A DNA stretch of 62,670 nucleotides from Lachnospiraceae bacterium (GCA_016286035.1 JAEERY010000062.1:1-62670), one strand, 5' to 3'; shown: positions 22,835 to 31,962, counted from the first letter of the stretch. Translations and numbers: made by a program. The notes: a model not told the origin generated them from the letters alone.

Positions 22835-25075
22835 ATGAGTAATACGAAAAGATTCTTAAAAAGATCTTCAAAGGGTGCGGCAGTCTTTATGAGTGCGACC
22901 ATGATCTTACTGGCTGTTGCCGGTGATCTTGCGCTTCCCGTAGGAGTCTATGCAAACGAAAATGATCCCGGAGAGATCTCTCTTAATGAAGGTGAACATC
23001 AGATAGAGATCATAGTAGACAATCCCGAGGATGGAGAACTGGAAGAGGTTGCACCGTACCAGATAATGGATACGAACAACGGATATATCGGTGATGTTAA
23101 TGGTACGGTAAATAATAACAACGGCAGCATCTATGATGTTAAAGGTACAGTCACCACCAACAATGACAGCATCGAAACTGTTGAAGGTAAGGTCACCACT
23201 AACAAAGGCAGCATCGACTATGTTGATAGTCAAGGTCAGGTAACTGATAACAACGGTGATATCGGTAATGTAGCCAGGAACGGCGGCGTCTACAATAATA
23301 ACGACAAAGCAACAATAAGAGACAATTACGGATATGTTTACACAAACCAGGAAGGTGCTACCATTGGAATAGAAACAAAAGAGGATGGGACAAGAGGTAA
23401 TTACGGATCAGTAGAGAATAACTACGGAACGGTTATCTTCAACGGTTATCTTGAAGGTGTCAATGAAAGTCCGGTCATAGAACACAATTACGGTACAGTT
23501 AAATACAACGACCTCGGCGGAAAGATCACAATTAACGAAAAGAGTGGTTTTGTTAAAAGGAACGGGGGGAACGTCAGAAATTATAATGGTGAAGACCCGG
23601 CTGTAATAGATAAGAATTACGGTACTGTTAATGAAAACACATATTCAGGCAAAGTAAACTTCAATTACGGAACGATCATAAATAATAACAATGGTTCTCT
23701 CGATACCAATGCTGAAGATGGTATCGTTAAATCCAGCTCCGGGATTATCGATAAAAACTATGGAGAGATTGAAGAAAACTCTATCCAGGGTGAAGTATAC
23801 GATAACTTTGGCAATATCAAAAACAATAAACATTTTATTAATAATAATAAGTGTGAAAAAGACAAATCAGGTGTTATCGAATCCAATAGCAAAACAGTGC
23901 GTTTAAACGAAAGTGGTGCTCTGATAAAAGAAAACACAAAATCAGGTGTGATTGAACAAAACCAAGGTACTGTAAATGACAACAAGGGAACAATAGATTA
24001 TAATTGGACAACCGTAGAAAACAATACAGGTACTGTAGTTACCAATATCGGAGTTGTTTTAAACTATGAAAGCGGAATAGTTGAGACCAATAACGGTGAA
24101 GTATATAACTACGGAGGTACTATAGGAACAAATAACGGAACAGAGTATTTTTCAGTAGATCTGGTACATAATGATTTTGTTACGATCAGTTCAACTAACA
24201 ATAATAGCGGACTGTCAGACGCTTACAACAAGAAGTGGATACGCCAAAATAACGGTAAGACCAATACTGTTACTTTACTGATCACCCCCGCAAAAAACTA
24301 CAAGATAGATAAGATCGAGGGACTTGATGAGAACTATGTAACAGCAGATAAGCAAAAAGACGGAAGCTGGCTTCTTACTATCAGCAGCGGAGCCAATCTA
24401 AAGATCACTATCCCTGATCCTGTCAAGTCAGATACAAATGTGGCTCCCATTAACAATAATACAGGTGATTCTGAGCCTGTTCCTTTAAAGCCGGTCATAA
24501 TAACGGATCCCGATCCCAATCCTGATCCCGGTCCTGATCCCGAGACTAAAGCTGCCCCTACACCGACGCCGAACCAAATACAGTTATCCGACTCTGATCC
24601 GATCGAGGCGATGTTAACAAATGCCACATGGAACGGCAGTATCATAGTACTTTCAGATTCAACTTCTGTTTCACTTGATAACTTAGCCGTTGCGGATTGC
24701 TCAGTTATACAAACCGATCTTTTAGAAAACACAGAGATGGCACAGGTATACGAGTCTGTATTTCTTATTGCAATAGAAAGTGGTGCTTCGGTAAAAGATG
24801 CCCGCTCAATGGCCTTTGATACAGCCAGAGTTATGGCTGATTATTTTGAAAAGGATCTTCCTAGAAACTATACACCCGAGCAGGCTGCGATGTATAAAAA
24901 AGCATATATAAAGGCATTTGTCAGAACTGTAAGTGAAGGAAAGACTTTAAAGAAAGCACGTAATGCAGCAAGAAGTGCAGGAAATAACGTGATAAATCAG
25001 GAGCTGTTAAGACAGGTGCAGGAAGATATAGCAAATACTGAAAGTCAGCATACTATTATCGAAATGAAGAAATAA
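22835..25075 (+). CDS. Secreted Asn/Gly-rich repeat protein (probable beta-solenoid) with helical C-terminus
   Basis: In this 746-aa protein, residues 1-40 form a signal peptide (basic start, AVFMSATMILLAVAGDLALPV, cleavage after VYA). From about 75 to 440 the sequence is made of short repeats of the form GTV-x-x-NNG-x-I-x-x-V, Asn-rich and often 14 residues long, as expected for a solenoid. Then come a FIVAR-like strand region (TNTVTLLITPAKNYKIDKIEG), a Pro/Asp linker (DPDPNPDPGPDPE) and a C-terminal helical domain. No LPXTG motif or membrane anchor is seen at the end, so attachment is unclear. Ribosome site AAGGAG stands 8 nt before the ATG. Confidence 0.85.
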   Translation: MSNTKRFLKRSSKGAAVFMSATMILLAVAGDLALPVGVYANENDPGEISLNEGEHQIEIIVDNPEDGELEEVAPYQIMDTNNGYIGDVNGTVNNNNGSIYDVKGTVTTNNDSIETVEGKVTTNKGSIDYVDSQGQVTDNNGDIGNVARNGGVYNNNDKATIRDNYGYVYTNQEGATIGIETKEDGTRGNYGSVENNYGTVIFNGYLEGVNESPVIEHNYGTVKYNDLGGKITINEKSGFVKRNGGNVRNYNGEDPAVIDKNYGTVNENTYSGKVNFNYGTIINNNNGSLDTNAEDGIVKSSSGIIDKNYGEIEENSIQGEVYDNFGNIKNNKHFINNNKCEKDKSGVIESNSKTVRLNESGALIKENTKSGVIEQNQGTVNDNKGTIDYNWTTVENNTGTVVTNIGVVLNYESGIVETNNGEVYNYGGTIGTNNGTEYFSVDLVHNDFVTISSTNNNSGLSDAYNKKWIRQNNGKTNTVTLLITPAKNYKIDKIEGLDENYVTADKQKDGSWLLTISSGANLKITIPDPVKSDTNVAPINNNTGDSEPVPLKPVIITDPDPNPDPGPDPETKAAPTPTPNQIQLSDSDPIEAMLTNATWNGSIIVLSDSTSVSLDNLAVADCSVIQTDLLENTEMAQVYESVFLIAIESGASVKDARSMAFDTARVMADYFEKDLPRNYTPEQAAMYKKAYIKAFVRTVSEGKTLKKARNAARSAGNNVINQELLRQVQEDIANTESQHTIIEMKK
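23096..23221 (+). repeat. Three in-frame 42-bp tandem units in the surface protein gene
   Basis: Units begin with GTT at 23096, 23138 and 23180, each 42 bp and each coding for 14 residues of the form V-x-G-x-V-x-x-N-x-x-S-I-x-x. They are similar but not identical in DNA, and degenerate copies continue to about 24150. This suggests old repeat expansion kept by selection on the protein. Confidence 0.8.
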
Positions 25076-25079
25076 AATA

Positions 25080-25104
25080 AGCCGGAGACAGATTTCCGGC
25101 TTTT
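25080..25104 (+). terminator. Terminator of the surface protein gene
   Basis: AGCCGGA-N8-TCCGGCT is followed by TTTT, four nt after the stop codon. Confidence 0.85.
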
Positions 25105-25115
25105 GATCAAAGATG

Positions 25116-25139
25116 AAGGCAGCGGTTTTCCGCTGCCTT
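25116..25139. terminator. Second hairpin between convergent genes
   Basis: A perfect 10-bp stem AAGGCAGCGG/CCGCTGCCTT has a TTTT loop. The plus-strand side is followed by TCTTTTT. The minus-strand side, after purL, has only a weak T stretch. It probably serves both convergent transcripts. Confidence 0.75.
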
Positions 25140-25153
25140 GTCTTTTTATCTGC

Positions 25154-28100
25154 TTATTTAAAGTATTTAACACCGCTCTCGAAGATCTTCATATCCTGTT
25201 CTCCGTAGATGTTTATCGCAACACTTGAATCTCTTCTTTCGGAGTGACCCATCTTTCCGAGTACTCTTCCGTCGGGAGATGTGATACCTTCGATCGACAT
25301 ATATGAACCGTTGATGTTGTATTCCTCATCCATGCTCACATTTCCGTCATTGTCACAGTATACGGTTGCTACCTGTCCGTTAGCTATCAGTTTGTCAAGC
25401 CACTGTTTCGGTGCTACGAAACGTCCCTCGCCGTGGCTGGCAGGTATAACATATGTACCTCCAAGCTCGGCATCTGCAAGCCAGGGTGACTTGTTTGAAA
25501 CAACCTTTGTATATACCATCTTTGATATATGTCTGTTGATGGTGTTGTATGTAAGAGTCGGTGAATCCTCATTCTGGCCCGTGATCTCTCCGTTAGGAAC
25601 AAGTCCGAGCTTTATGAGAGCCTGGAAGCCGTTGCATATTCCGAGGGCAAGACCGTCTCTCTCGTTAAGAAGCTTCATTACAGCTTCCTTTAACATCTCG
25701 TTCTGGAAAGCGGTTGCGAAGAACTTTGCTGATCCGTCGGGTTCATCACCTGCTGAGAAGCCGCCGGGGAACATGATGATCTGTGCATTGTCTATCGCAT
25801 CCTTGTATGCCTTGAAGCTCTCTTCTATCATTGAGCCTGTCATGTTCTTGAATACTACTGTCTTAACACTCGCACCAGCTCTTTCGAATGCCTTTGTCGA
25901 ATCGTATTCACAGTTTGTTCCCGGCATGACGGGGATGAATACATTGGGCTTTGCAACCTTGTTCTTGCATACATATATCGAATCAGCCTTAAAGATCGGC
26001 ATATCCACCTTGTCGGTGTTCTTTACTGCCTTGGTGGGGAATACCTTTTCAAGTGTGCCCTTCCATGCCTTTAATGCCTCTTCCTGTGTAAGCGATGCAT
26101 CCTTGTACGTAAAGTTTCCGTCAGCCGTTACTTCACCGATAAGGACATAATCGGTATCTATATTTGCGATCATGTCTGAATTTATCTCTGCAATGATATC
26201 ACCCATTGCAGGCTCGAACAGATCAGAAAGCTCAAGGTCTGAATCAAAGTCAACACCAAGTCCGTTACCGAATGCCATCTTTGCAGCACCTGCCATGACA
26301 CCGTATCTGTCAAGAGCATATGCTGAAACTATAACGTTTTCCTGCTCAAGTCTTCTTATCTCATCAAAGAGCTTCTTAACATCTTCATATACCGGAACGT
26401 CATAGTCGTCTTTTTCTATCTTGAATCTTACTATCCTGTTTCCGGCTTTCTTAAGCTCGGGTGTTATTATATCCGAAGTCTTAGCTATATCTACAGCAAA
26501 TGAAACGAGAGTCGGAGGAACATCTATATCGTTAAAGGTTCCGCTCATGGAATCCTTTCCGCCGATAGAAGGAAGTCCGTATCCGATCTGTGCATCGAAT
26601 GCACCAAGGAGTGCTGCAAAAGGCTGGCTCCAGCGGTCGGGCTTTTCTGTCATCCTGCGGAAGTACTCCTGGAAGGTGAATCTGATCTTGCTGTAATCTC
26701 CGCCTGCGGCAACGATCTTTGCCATTGACTGTGTTATTGCATAGATGGCACCGTGATAAGGGCTCCAGCTTGAGATAAAGGGATCGAATCCGTAGCTCAT
26801 CATGGTAACGGTATCTGTCTTTCCCTTTAGAGTGGGAAGCTTTGCTACCATGGTCTGAGTCTCTGTAAGCTGTGTCTTTCCGCCGTAAGGCATATATACG
26901 CTTGCTGCACCGATGGATGAGTCGAACATCTCAACAAGACCCTTCTGCGAGCATACATTCAGGTCTGAGAGCGTATCTATCATCGCCTGCTTTGCATCAT
27001 TTGCTTCTATATCTTCCTTAACCTTCTTAATGCCGATCTCATCGATCGCCTTGTTTTCCTGTGAAGGTATGTGTACAACAACATCGGTCTCCTGATGAGC
27101 ACCGTTTGTATCAAGGAAGGCTCTCGCGATATTTACTATCTCCTTGCCTCTCCACTTAAGAACGAGTCTGGGCTCTTTTGTTACCTTTGCAACACAGACT
27201 GCCTCCAGGTTTTCTTCCTGTGCATAGTTAAGGAATGCATCCACATCCTTGGGGTCTACAACAACTGCCATTCTCTCCTGAGACTCGGAGATCGCAAGTT
27301 CCGTTCCGTCAAGACCCGCATACTTCTTGGGTACAAGATCAAGATCAACAGTAAGGCCTGCTGCCAGCTCACCGATCGCTACACTGACACCGCCCGCACC
27401 AAAGTCGTTACATTTCTTTATAAGAGAAGCTACTTCTTCTCTTCTAAACAGTCTCTGTATTTTTCTTTCTGTGGGAGCATTACCTTTCTGGACCTCAGCA
27501 CCGCAGGTCTCGATAGAGCTCTCCGTATGAACCTTTGAAGAACCTGTTGCACCGCCACAGCCGTCACGACCTGTTCTTCCGCCAAGTAAGATTATGATAT
27601 CTCCGGGATCAGAGTTTTCTCTCTTAACGCATCTTCTGGGAGCGGCACCCATTACAGCACCTATCTCCATACGCTTTGCAACGTAATCGGGATGATATAT
27701 CTCCTTAACGTATCCGGTAGCAAGACCTATCTGGTTACCGTATGACGAATATCCGCTTGCTGCTCCTCTTACAAGCTTCTTCTGTGGGAGCTTGCCCTTT
27801 AATGTAGCCGATACCGGAACAGTGGGATCTGCAGCACCCGTAACACGCATAGCCTGGTAAACATATCCTCTTCCTGAAAGGGGATCTCTTATAGCACCGC
27901 CAAGACATGTGGCAGCACCACCGAAAGGCTCGATCTCTGTCGGATGGTTATGTGTCTCGTTCTTAAAGAATACGAGCCATTCCTCTGTTACGGTCTCACC
28001 GTCATACTCCATCTCTACGGGTACAACAACCGAGCATGCATTGATCTCATCGGATACTTCCATGTCATCAAGCTTGCCGTCTGCTCTAAGCTTCTTCATA

Positions 28101-28939
28101 CCCATAAGGGCAACATCCATAAGGCAGACAAACTTGTCTGTTCTGTCCTTGTATATCTCATCCTTTGTATCAAGATAGCTCTGATAGGTAGTCTCGATGG
28201 GCTCACGGTAGTAGCCCTCGTCAAAGGTGATGTTCTTTAATTCGGTTGAGAAAGTCGTGTGTCTGCAGTGATCTGACCAGTAGGTATCAAGCACTCTGAT
28301 CTCTGTCATGCTCGGATCACGGTTCTCTTCATTCTTGAAATAGTTCTGAATATGAAGGAAATCCTTGAATGTCATTGCAAGACCGAGGCTGTCGTAAAGC
28401 TCTTTAAGAGAGGCCTCATCCATATCCTTGAATCCGTCAAAGATGATGACATCTGCAGGTTCGTCATATTCCGTAACGAGAGTCTCGGGCTTGGGTGCGT
28501 CATTTATCCTTGAATCAACGGGATTGACACAGTATGCCTTTATCTTTTCCATATCCTCATCAGAGATATCACCCTTTATGACATAGGTGATAGCACTCTT
28601 TACGATGGGCTTTGCATCCGCATCTATAAAGCCTATGCACTGCTCAGCGGAATCCGCTCTCTGATCGAACTGTCCGGGGAGTGCCTCGACAGAGAATGCA
28701 TGCTCATCATCTGCTATCGGGAAGGTCTCCTCATAGTGATCGTCAACGGGGGGCTCGGAAAATATCATCTTTGTAGCTGTCTTGTAAACATCATCATCGA
28801 TGCCTTCAACATCGTAACGGATGAGTTCTCTGACATCATCGACCTTGATACCTAAATATCCTTCGATGTCCTCCTTAAGCTCCTTTGCCTTGACGGCATA
28901 GTCCTTTTTCTTTTCAACATAGATACGTCTTGTTTTCAT
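25154..28939 (-). CDS. purL: Phosphoribosylformylglycinamidine synthase (single-chain)
   Basis: FGAM synthase makes formylglycinamidine ribotide from FGAR, glutamine and ATP, the fourth step of purine synthesis. The 1261-aa chain is the large fused form, with a PurS-like N-terminus, tandem AIRS-type synthase halves (NETHNHPTEIEPFGGAATCLGG) and a C-terminal class I glutaminase. That glutaminase has a nucleophile Cys in LALGICNGFQ and the His/Glu pair in SHGEGRF. Large fused PurL is known from Proteobacteria and from some Clostridia, so this is not by itself odd. It follows a TetR gene by 16 nt. Confidence 0.95.
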   Translation of the reverse strand: MKTRRIYVEKKKDYAVKAKELKEDIEGYLGIKVDDVRELIRYDVEGIDDDVYKTATKMIFSEPPVDDHYEETFPIADDEHAFSVEALPGQFDQRADSAEQCIGFIDADAKPIVKSAITYVIKGDISDEDMEKIKAYCVNPVDSRINDAPKPETLVTEYDEPADVIIFDGFKDMDEASLKELYDSLGLAMTFKDFLHIQNYFKNEENRDPSMTEIRVLDTYWSDHCRHTTFSTELKNITFDEGYYREPIETTYQSYLDTKDEIYKDRTDKFVCLMDVALMGMKKLRADGKLDDMEVSDEINACSVVVPVEMEYDGETVTEEWLVFFKNETHNHPTEIEPFGGAATCLGGAIRDPLSGRGYVYQAMRVTGAADPTVPVSATLKGKLPQKKLVRGAASGYSSYGNQIGLATGYVKEIYHPDYVAKRMEIGAVMGAAPRRCVKRENSDPGDIIILLGGRTGRDGCGGATGSSKVHTESSIETCGAEVQKGNAPTERKIQRLFRREEVASLIKKCNDFGAGGVSVAIGELAAGLTVDLDLVPKKYAGLDGTELAISESQERMAVVVDPKDVDAFLNYAQEENLEAVCVAKVTKEPRLVLKWRGKEIVNIARAFLDTNGAHQETDVVVHIPSQENKAIDEIGIKKVKEDIEANDAKQAMIDTLSDLNVCSQKGLVEMFDSSIGAASVYMPYGGKTQLTETQTMVAKLPTLKGKTDTVTMMSYGFDPFISSWSPYHGAIYAITQSMAKIVAAGGDYSKIRFTFQEYFRRMTEKPDRWSQPFAALLGAFDAQIGYGLPSIGGKDSMSGTFNDIDVPPTLVSFAVDIAKTSDIITPELKKAGNRIVRFKIEKDDYDVPVYEDVKKLFDEIRRLEQENVIVSAYALDRYGVMAGAAKMAFGNGLGVDFDSDLELSDLFEPAMGDIIAEINSDMIANIDTDYVLIGEVTADGNFTYKDASLTQEEALKAWKGTLEKVFPTKAVKNTDKVDMPIFKADSIYVCKNKVAKPNVFIPVMPGTNCEYDSTKAFERAGASVKTVVFKNMTGSMIEESFKAYKDAIDNAQIIMFPGGFSAGDEPDGSAKFFATAFQNEMLKEAVMKLLNERDGLALGICNGFQALIKLGLVPNGEITGQNEDSPTLTYNTINRHISKMVYTKVVSNKSPWLADAELGGTYVIPASHGEGRFVAPKQWLDKLIANGQVATVYCDNDGNVSMDEEYNINGSYMSIEGITSPDGRVLGKMGHSERRDSSVAINIYGEQDMKIFESGVKYFK

Positions 28940-28955
28940 TAAAAAACCTCTTCCT

Positions 28956-29543
28956 TTATTCTACTTCTATAAATCTCTGCACCATGAAAAGAAGCTCGCT
29001 GTCAACCTTCTTTTCTGTCATACCAAATGTTGCAGAGCATACTTTCATACCCTCTATCGCAAACATCATGCCTGCTGCCGCATGCGAAGGATCCTCGCAG
29101 GCAAACTCACCGCTTTCCATTCCTCTTATGATGATGCTCTTTAATACCTTTACAGCCGTATCAAAGTTCTGCTTTGCCAGGGTAACATCATCGTTTTGCT
29201 TTTTAAAGAATGCATACTCATATCTTGCGGCAATGAGCGGATCGGTCTTTGAAAGGATCGCTTTTTTCTGTTCCTTTATAAACCAGAGCAGAAGGTCGCT
29301 TGCCTTGGCGCTCTCGACCATCTTGCTTAACTCATTTGCGCTCTCTTCGGAATTGTCCGCCTTCTCACAGACATCCTTAAATATCTCTTCTGTTGAAGAG
29401 TAATAAAGATATAGCCCTCCCCTGCTTATCTCACAGGCTTCGACTATATCTTTCATGGTAACACTTTTAAAGCCCTTTGCTGCAAATACAGCCGTGGCTT
29501 TTTCTATGATATATTGTTTTTTACTGTCGCTTTTCTCGCTCAC
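28956..29543 (-). CDS. TetR/AcrR family transcriptional regulator
   Basis: This 195-aa protein has the TetR N-terminal DNA-binding domain (IIEKATAVFAAKGFKSVTMKDIVEACEISRGGLYLYYSSTEEIF, about residues 12-55) and a helical ligand domain. It lies between an unknown gene and purL in one tight run, with a TetR-size palindrome at the promoter upstream. It probably represses its own operon, which includes purL; the ligand is unknown. Confidence 0.9.
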   Translation of the reverse strand: MSEKSDSKKQYIIEKATAVFAAKGFKSVTMKDIVEACEISRGGLYLYYSSTEEIFKDVCEKADNSEESANELSKMVESAKASDLLLWFIKEQKKAILSKTDPLIAARYEYAFFKKQNDDVTLAKQNFDTAVKVLKSIIIRGMESGEFACEDPSHAAAGMMFAIEGMKVCSATFGMTEKKVDSELLFMVQRFIEVE

Positions 29544-29557
29544 TTTATACTCTCCGA

Positions 29558-30037
29558 TCAGTTCCCCGATGATTCAGTTAAACCGTTTAAGCCGATATCG
29601 TATAGTTCCTTTAATCTTCTTACCACTGCAAGCAGTACTCCCTGATCGACCGCCTGTGACCAGAGCCTTGACTTTGTCCTTCCGCCCATCACATATTTGG
29701 AAAGGACGCCTCCGATGTTATCCATTTGGAGCATCGTCTGCTTTGATACAAATGCTATCTCGTCTGAAGGAGTCTTTAACCTGTTCCTGTTTATCACATA
29801 CAGATAGTTCCTGTCCATGAACTGTGTGTTCTCGGCATCCTTTACGAATCTCAAAAGGGTCCCGTCAAAAACAGGAAAGCTCATTGAATGCTCTGAGAGG
29901 CCGTCACCGTCATATGTACTCGATACGCTGATCTTGCCGCTCTTTTCCTCCAGCCAGGGCAGGTATGCGATAAGCTTTTCCATGTCATTTCTGTACTTGT
30001 CAAACACTTCCGTAGCCGTCATCTGTTGTGTCAGCAT
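29558..30037 (-). CDS. Conserved cytoplasmic protein of unknown function
   Basis: This 159-aa protein has no signal or membrane segment. Recognisable stretches are LIAYLPWLEEKSGK, SSTYDGDGLSEHSMSFPVFDGTLLRFVKDA and GGVLSKYVMGGRTKSRLW. I recall similar proteins in Lachnospiraceae without a known role (possibly near DUF6508; not checked). Ribosome site AAGGAGGG precedes the ATG. It is the first gene of the run to TetR and purL, and may be what the TetR protein mainly controls. Confidence 0.75.
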   Translation of the reverse strand: MLTQQMTATEVFDKYRNDMEKLIAYLPWLEEKSGKISVSSTYDGDGLSEHSMSFPVFDGTLLRFVKDAENTQFMDRNYLYVINRNRLKTPSDEIAFVSKQTMLQMDNIGGVLSKYVMGGRTKSRLWSQAVDQGVLLAVVRRLKELYDIGLNGLTESSGN

Positions 30038-30072
30038 AGATAACCCTCCTTATCGCATCAATACGAGACTGC

Positions 30073-30084
30073 CTGTTTAAACAG
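30073..30084 (-). promoter_or_regulatory. TetR-type operator candidate
   Basis: CTGTTTAAACAG is a perfect 12-bp palindrome, extended imperfectly to TTGACTGTTTAAACAGGCAGTC's outer GACTG/CAGTC arms. It lies just downstream of the predicted -10, where a bound TetR protein would block transcription. Confidence 0.65.
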
Positions 30085-30093
30085 TCAAGTTAA

Positions 30094-30099
30094 ATTCTA
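30094..30099 (-). promoter_or_regulatory. Extended -10 element of the unknown gene/TetR/purL run
   Basis: TGA-TAGAAT on the minus strand fits an extended -10 (TGN-TANAAT). No good -35 is seen 16-18 nt upstream, which is tolerated for extended -10 promoters. Confidence 0.5.
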
Positions 30100-30121
30100 T
30101 CATATTTGGATGAAAAAAACA

Positions 30122-30664
30122 TCATTTATCAAGCACTAACCATGAAAAAATCGTCTTTCTTCCTATGGCACATATGATCCTGACAACAATGACTCCGATG
30201 AGTATGCCTATACTGTCTATCATTACGTCGTGAATATCGGCCACCCTGCCTGATACAAATGACTGATGATACTCATCAAGTCCCGCAAATGCGACACAGA
30301 AAAGTATCGTTAAAAGTGTCATCCCGAAGCTTCTGAAGCGATATACGTACATCGGCGGCGATACGCTCATCGCAAGAAGGAAGTATTCCGTCACATGGGC
30401 TGCCTTCCTTACATACGGATGTATATATATGATCAGCTCGTTTAATCTGACATTGTCATACTCTTTCATGAACAGCTTGTTGTATATCAGGACCACATAT
30501 TTGCTCACAAGCAGTGATAAATGTCCAGACTGTGTGCTGTCCTGGGCTGAAAAGTGAAATATCACATACATCATGACTATGGCAGGGATAAAGCTTAAGG
30601 GTTTAAGAAGATATCTCAGGGTCTTCTTTACGAAAAGTTCAAAATAATTCTTCTTTTTAGCCAT
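30122..30664 (-). CDS. VanZ family membrane protein
   Basis: This 180-aa protein has four predicted membrane segments and the VanZ pattern: KAAHVTEYFLLA, then the acidic and His-rich loop GLDEYHQSFVSGRVADIHDVMIDSIG. VanZ-family proteins are linked to teicoplanin resistance and to cell-surface modification, but for most members no activity is known. It lies downstream of the SEC-C gene with a short hairpin between. Confidence 0.88.
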   Translation of the reverse strand: MAKKKNYFELFVKKTLRYLLKPLSFIPAIVMMYVIFHFSAQDSTQSGHLSLLVSKYVVLIYNKLFMKEYDNVRLNELIIYIHPYVRKAAHVTEYFLLAMSVSPPMYVYRFRSFGMTLLTILFCVAFAGLDEYHQSFVSGRVADIHDVMIDSIGILIGVIVVRIICAIGRKTIFSWLVLDK

Positions 30665-30683
30665 AATCTCATATAAGCAATAA

Positions 30684-30701
30684 ATCCCGAATAAACGGGA
30701 T
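30684..30701 (-). terminator. Weak terminator-like hairpin after the SEC-C gene
   Basis: ATCCCG-N6-CGGGAT is followed on the minus strand by TTATTG, a poor T run. It may only partly separate the SEC-C and VanZ genes. Confidence 0.5.
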
Positions 30702-30727
30702 CTATGCTTTCATATCATTAAATTTTA

Positions 30728-31243
30728 CTATGCGTTCTTTCCGCAGCATTTCTTGTATTTCTTGCCGCTTCCGCAGGGACAGGGATCGTTGGGATATATC
30801 TTGGGAGTCTCATTGACTACCGTGGTCGATCTCTTCTGTTCCTTGTAAAGCTCTTCTTTACGCTCTTTTGTAAAGATGCTGTCCCACTGCTCCAGGTTAT
30901 AGAGCCAGTCTGCACTTGCAGCTACCATGTTCTTGTAGAGCAGCTCCTTGTCAAACTCCAAGGATACTACCGTATCCTCATCCATCTCCTCGATGGGGTT
31001 TGGCTCCTTTAAGGAATCATTGATACCGTCAAGGAATCCTACCATATGCATAAGAGAGATGTTATACTTTTCTGCCAGTTCCTTTACGGAACCCTTGACT
31101 ACCTCGTCGGGATTTGAAAGAAGCTTCTCATATACTCCTTTCTCAACCGTGAAGTATTCGGTCCACAGTTTCTGAAGTGTTCCTTTATCTGTCTGTGCAG
31201 AGTACGCAACGTCTCTCCACTTCTCCATAAGTGTCTTAGCCAT
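30728..31243 (-). CDS. SEC-C metal-binding domain protein
   Basis: This 171-aa protein has a helical N-terminal region without clear family and a C-terminal SEC-C zinc motif, [15 protein letters not shown], the same as the tail of SecA. Stand-alone SEC-C proteins are common in Clostridia and their role is unclear. Ribosome site GCGAGGAG precedes the start. Confidence 0.88.
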   Translation of the reverse strand: MAKTLMEKWRDVAYSAQTDKGTLQKLWTEYFTVEKGVYEKLLSNPDEVVKGSVKELAEKYNISLMHMVGFLDGINDSLKEPNPIEEMDEDTVVSLEFDKELLYKNMVAASADWLYNLEQWDSIFTKERKEELYKEQKRSTTVVNETPKIYPNDPCPCGSGKKYKKCCGKNA

Positions 31244-31275
31244 CTTAAAACTCCTCGCTTATAAAAATTTATATC

Positions 31276-31304
31276 AGTATAGAACATTTCCGCTAAAAAG
31301 TCCA
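31276..31304 (-). promoter_or_regulatory. Promoter of the SEC-C gene
   Basis: TGGACT (31299-31304), a 17-nt spacer and TATACT (31276-31281) lie on the minus strand. Confidence 0.65.
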
Positions 31305-31324
31305 CTTTTAGACCCCTCAATATC

Positions 31325-31341
31325 TTTAAGATAATCTTAAA
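31325..31341. promoter_or_regulatory. 17-bp perfect palindrome between divergent genes
   Basis: TTTAAGAT-A-ATCTTAAA has perfect 8-bp arms. It lies about 20 bp upstream of the SEC-C promoter and about 100 bp from the sigma gene start, so it could be an operator acting on either gene. Confidence 0.5.
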
Positions 31342-31443
31342 AATACCGGTCTTTTAAATTTTTTTGATGATTTTAAAAAAATCTGAAGACATTTTTACTT
31401 CTGTTTCGTTATATTAGTTGTAGGACGACAAAGGGAAAGATAA

Positions 31444-31962
31444 ATGGGGAAGATGGATTCAAAAGAAAAGTTAACACATTTGATGGATACATACAGTGAT
31501 CTTGTCTTTTCCGTATGCCTTAAAATGACGGGGGATTATTTTACCGCGGAAGATATAACCCAGGAAACCTTTATCACAGCCTATCAGCATTTAAACAGGT
31601 TTGACGGGCAAAACCCGAAAGCGTGGTTATGCAAAATAGCCGCCAACAGGTGCATCGATCATCTTAAAGCGGCCGGCAGAAGAGAGGTCGCCACATTGCA
31701 GGAAGAAATGCCTGCTGTCTCAGATAAACAGGGACCTCTTGATGAATGCGTAAACCAAAGCATCTTAGAGAAGCTTAAAATCAGCTGCAGATCTCTTCCA
31801 CCGCCGTATGATGAAGTGGCCACAGATTATTTTGTAAACGAGCTTACGGCTAAAGAGATAGCTGACAAGAGAAAATGCCCTCTAAAGACCACGCAGACAC
31901 ACATCTACAGAGCCCGTGAGATGCTAAAAAGATCAATAAGAAAGGAGGACCTGCTCACATGA
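31444..31962 (+). CDS. ECF RNA polymerase sigma factor (second)
   Basis: This 172-aa protein has region 2 (LMDTYSDLVFSVCLKMTGDYFTAEDITQETFITAYQHL, then NPKAWLCKIAANRCIDHLKAAGR) and region 4 (LPPPYDEVATDYFVNELTAKEIADKRKCPLKTTQTHIYRAREML), both typical of ECF factors of the SigW/SigM group. It overlaps the next gene by 4 nt (ATGA), a likely anti-sigma factor. Confidence 0.93.
   Translation: MGKMDSKEKLTHLMDTYSDLVFSVCLKMTGDYFTAEDITQETFITAYQHLNRFDGQNPKAWLCKIAANRCIDHLKAAGRREVATLQEEMPAVSDKQGPLDECVNQSILEKLKISCRSLPPPYDEVATDYFVNELTAKEIADKRKCPLKTTQTHIYRAREMLKRSIRKEDLLT

Noticed and set aside
25281-26150. A 289-codon plus-strand open frame opposite purL
   Set aside because: purL is full-length and conserved; the frame is a by-product of its codon usage.
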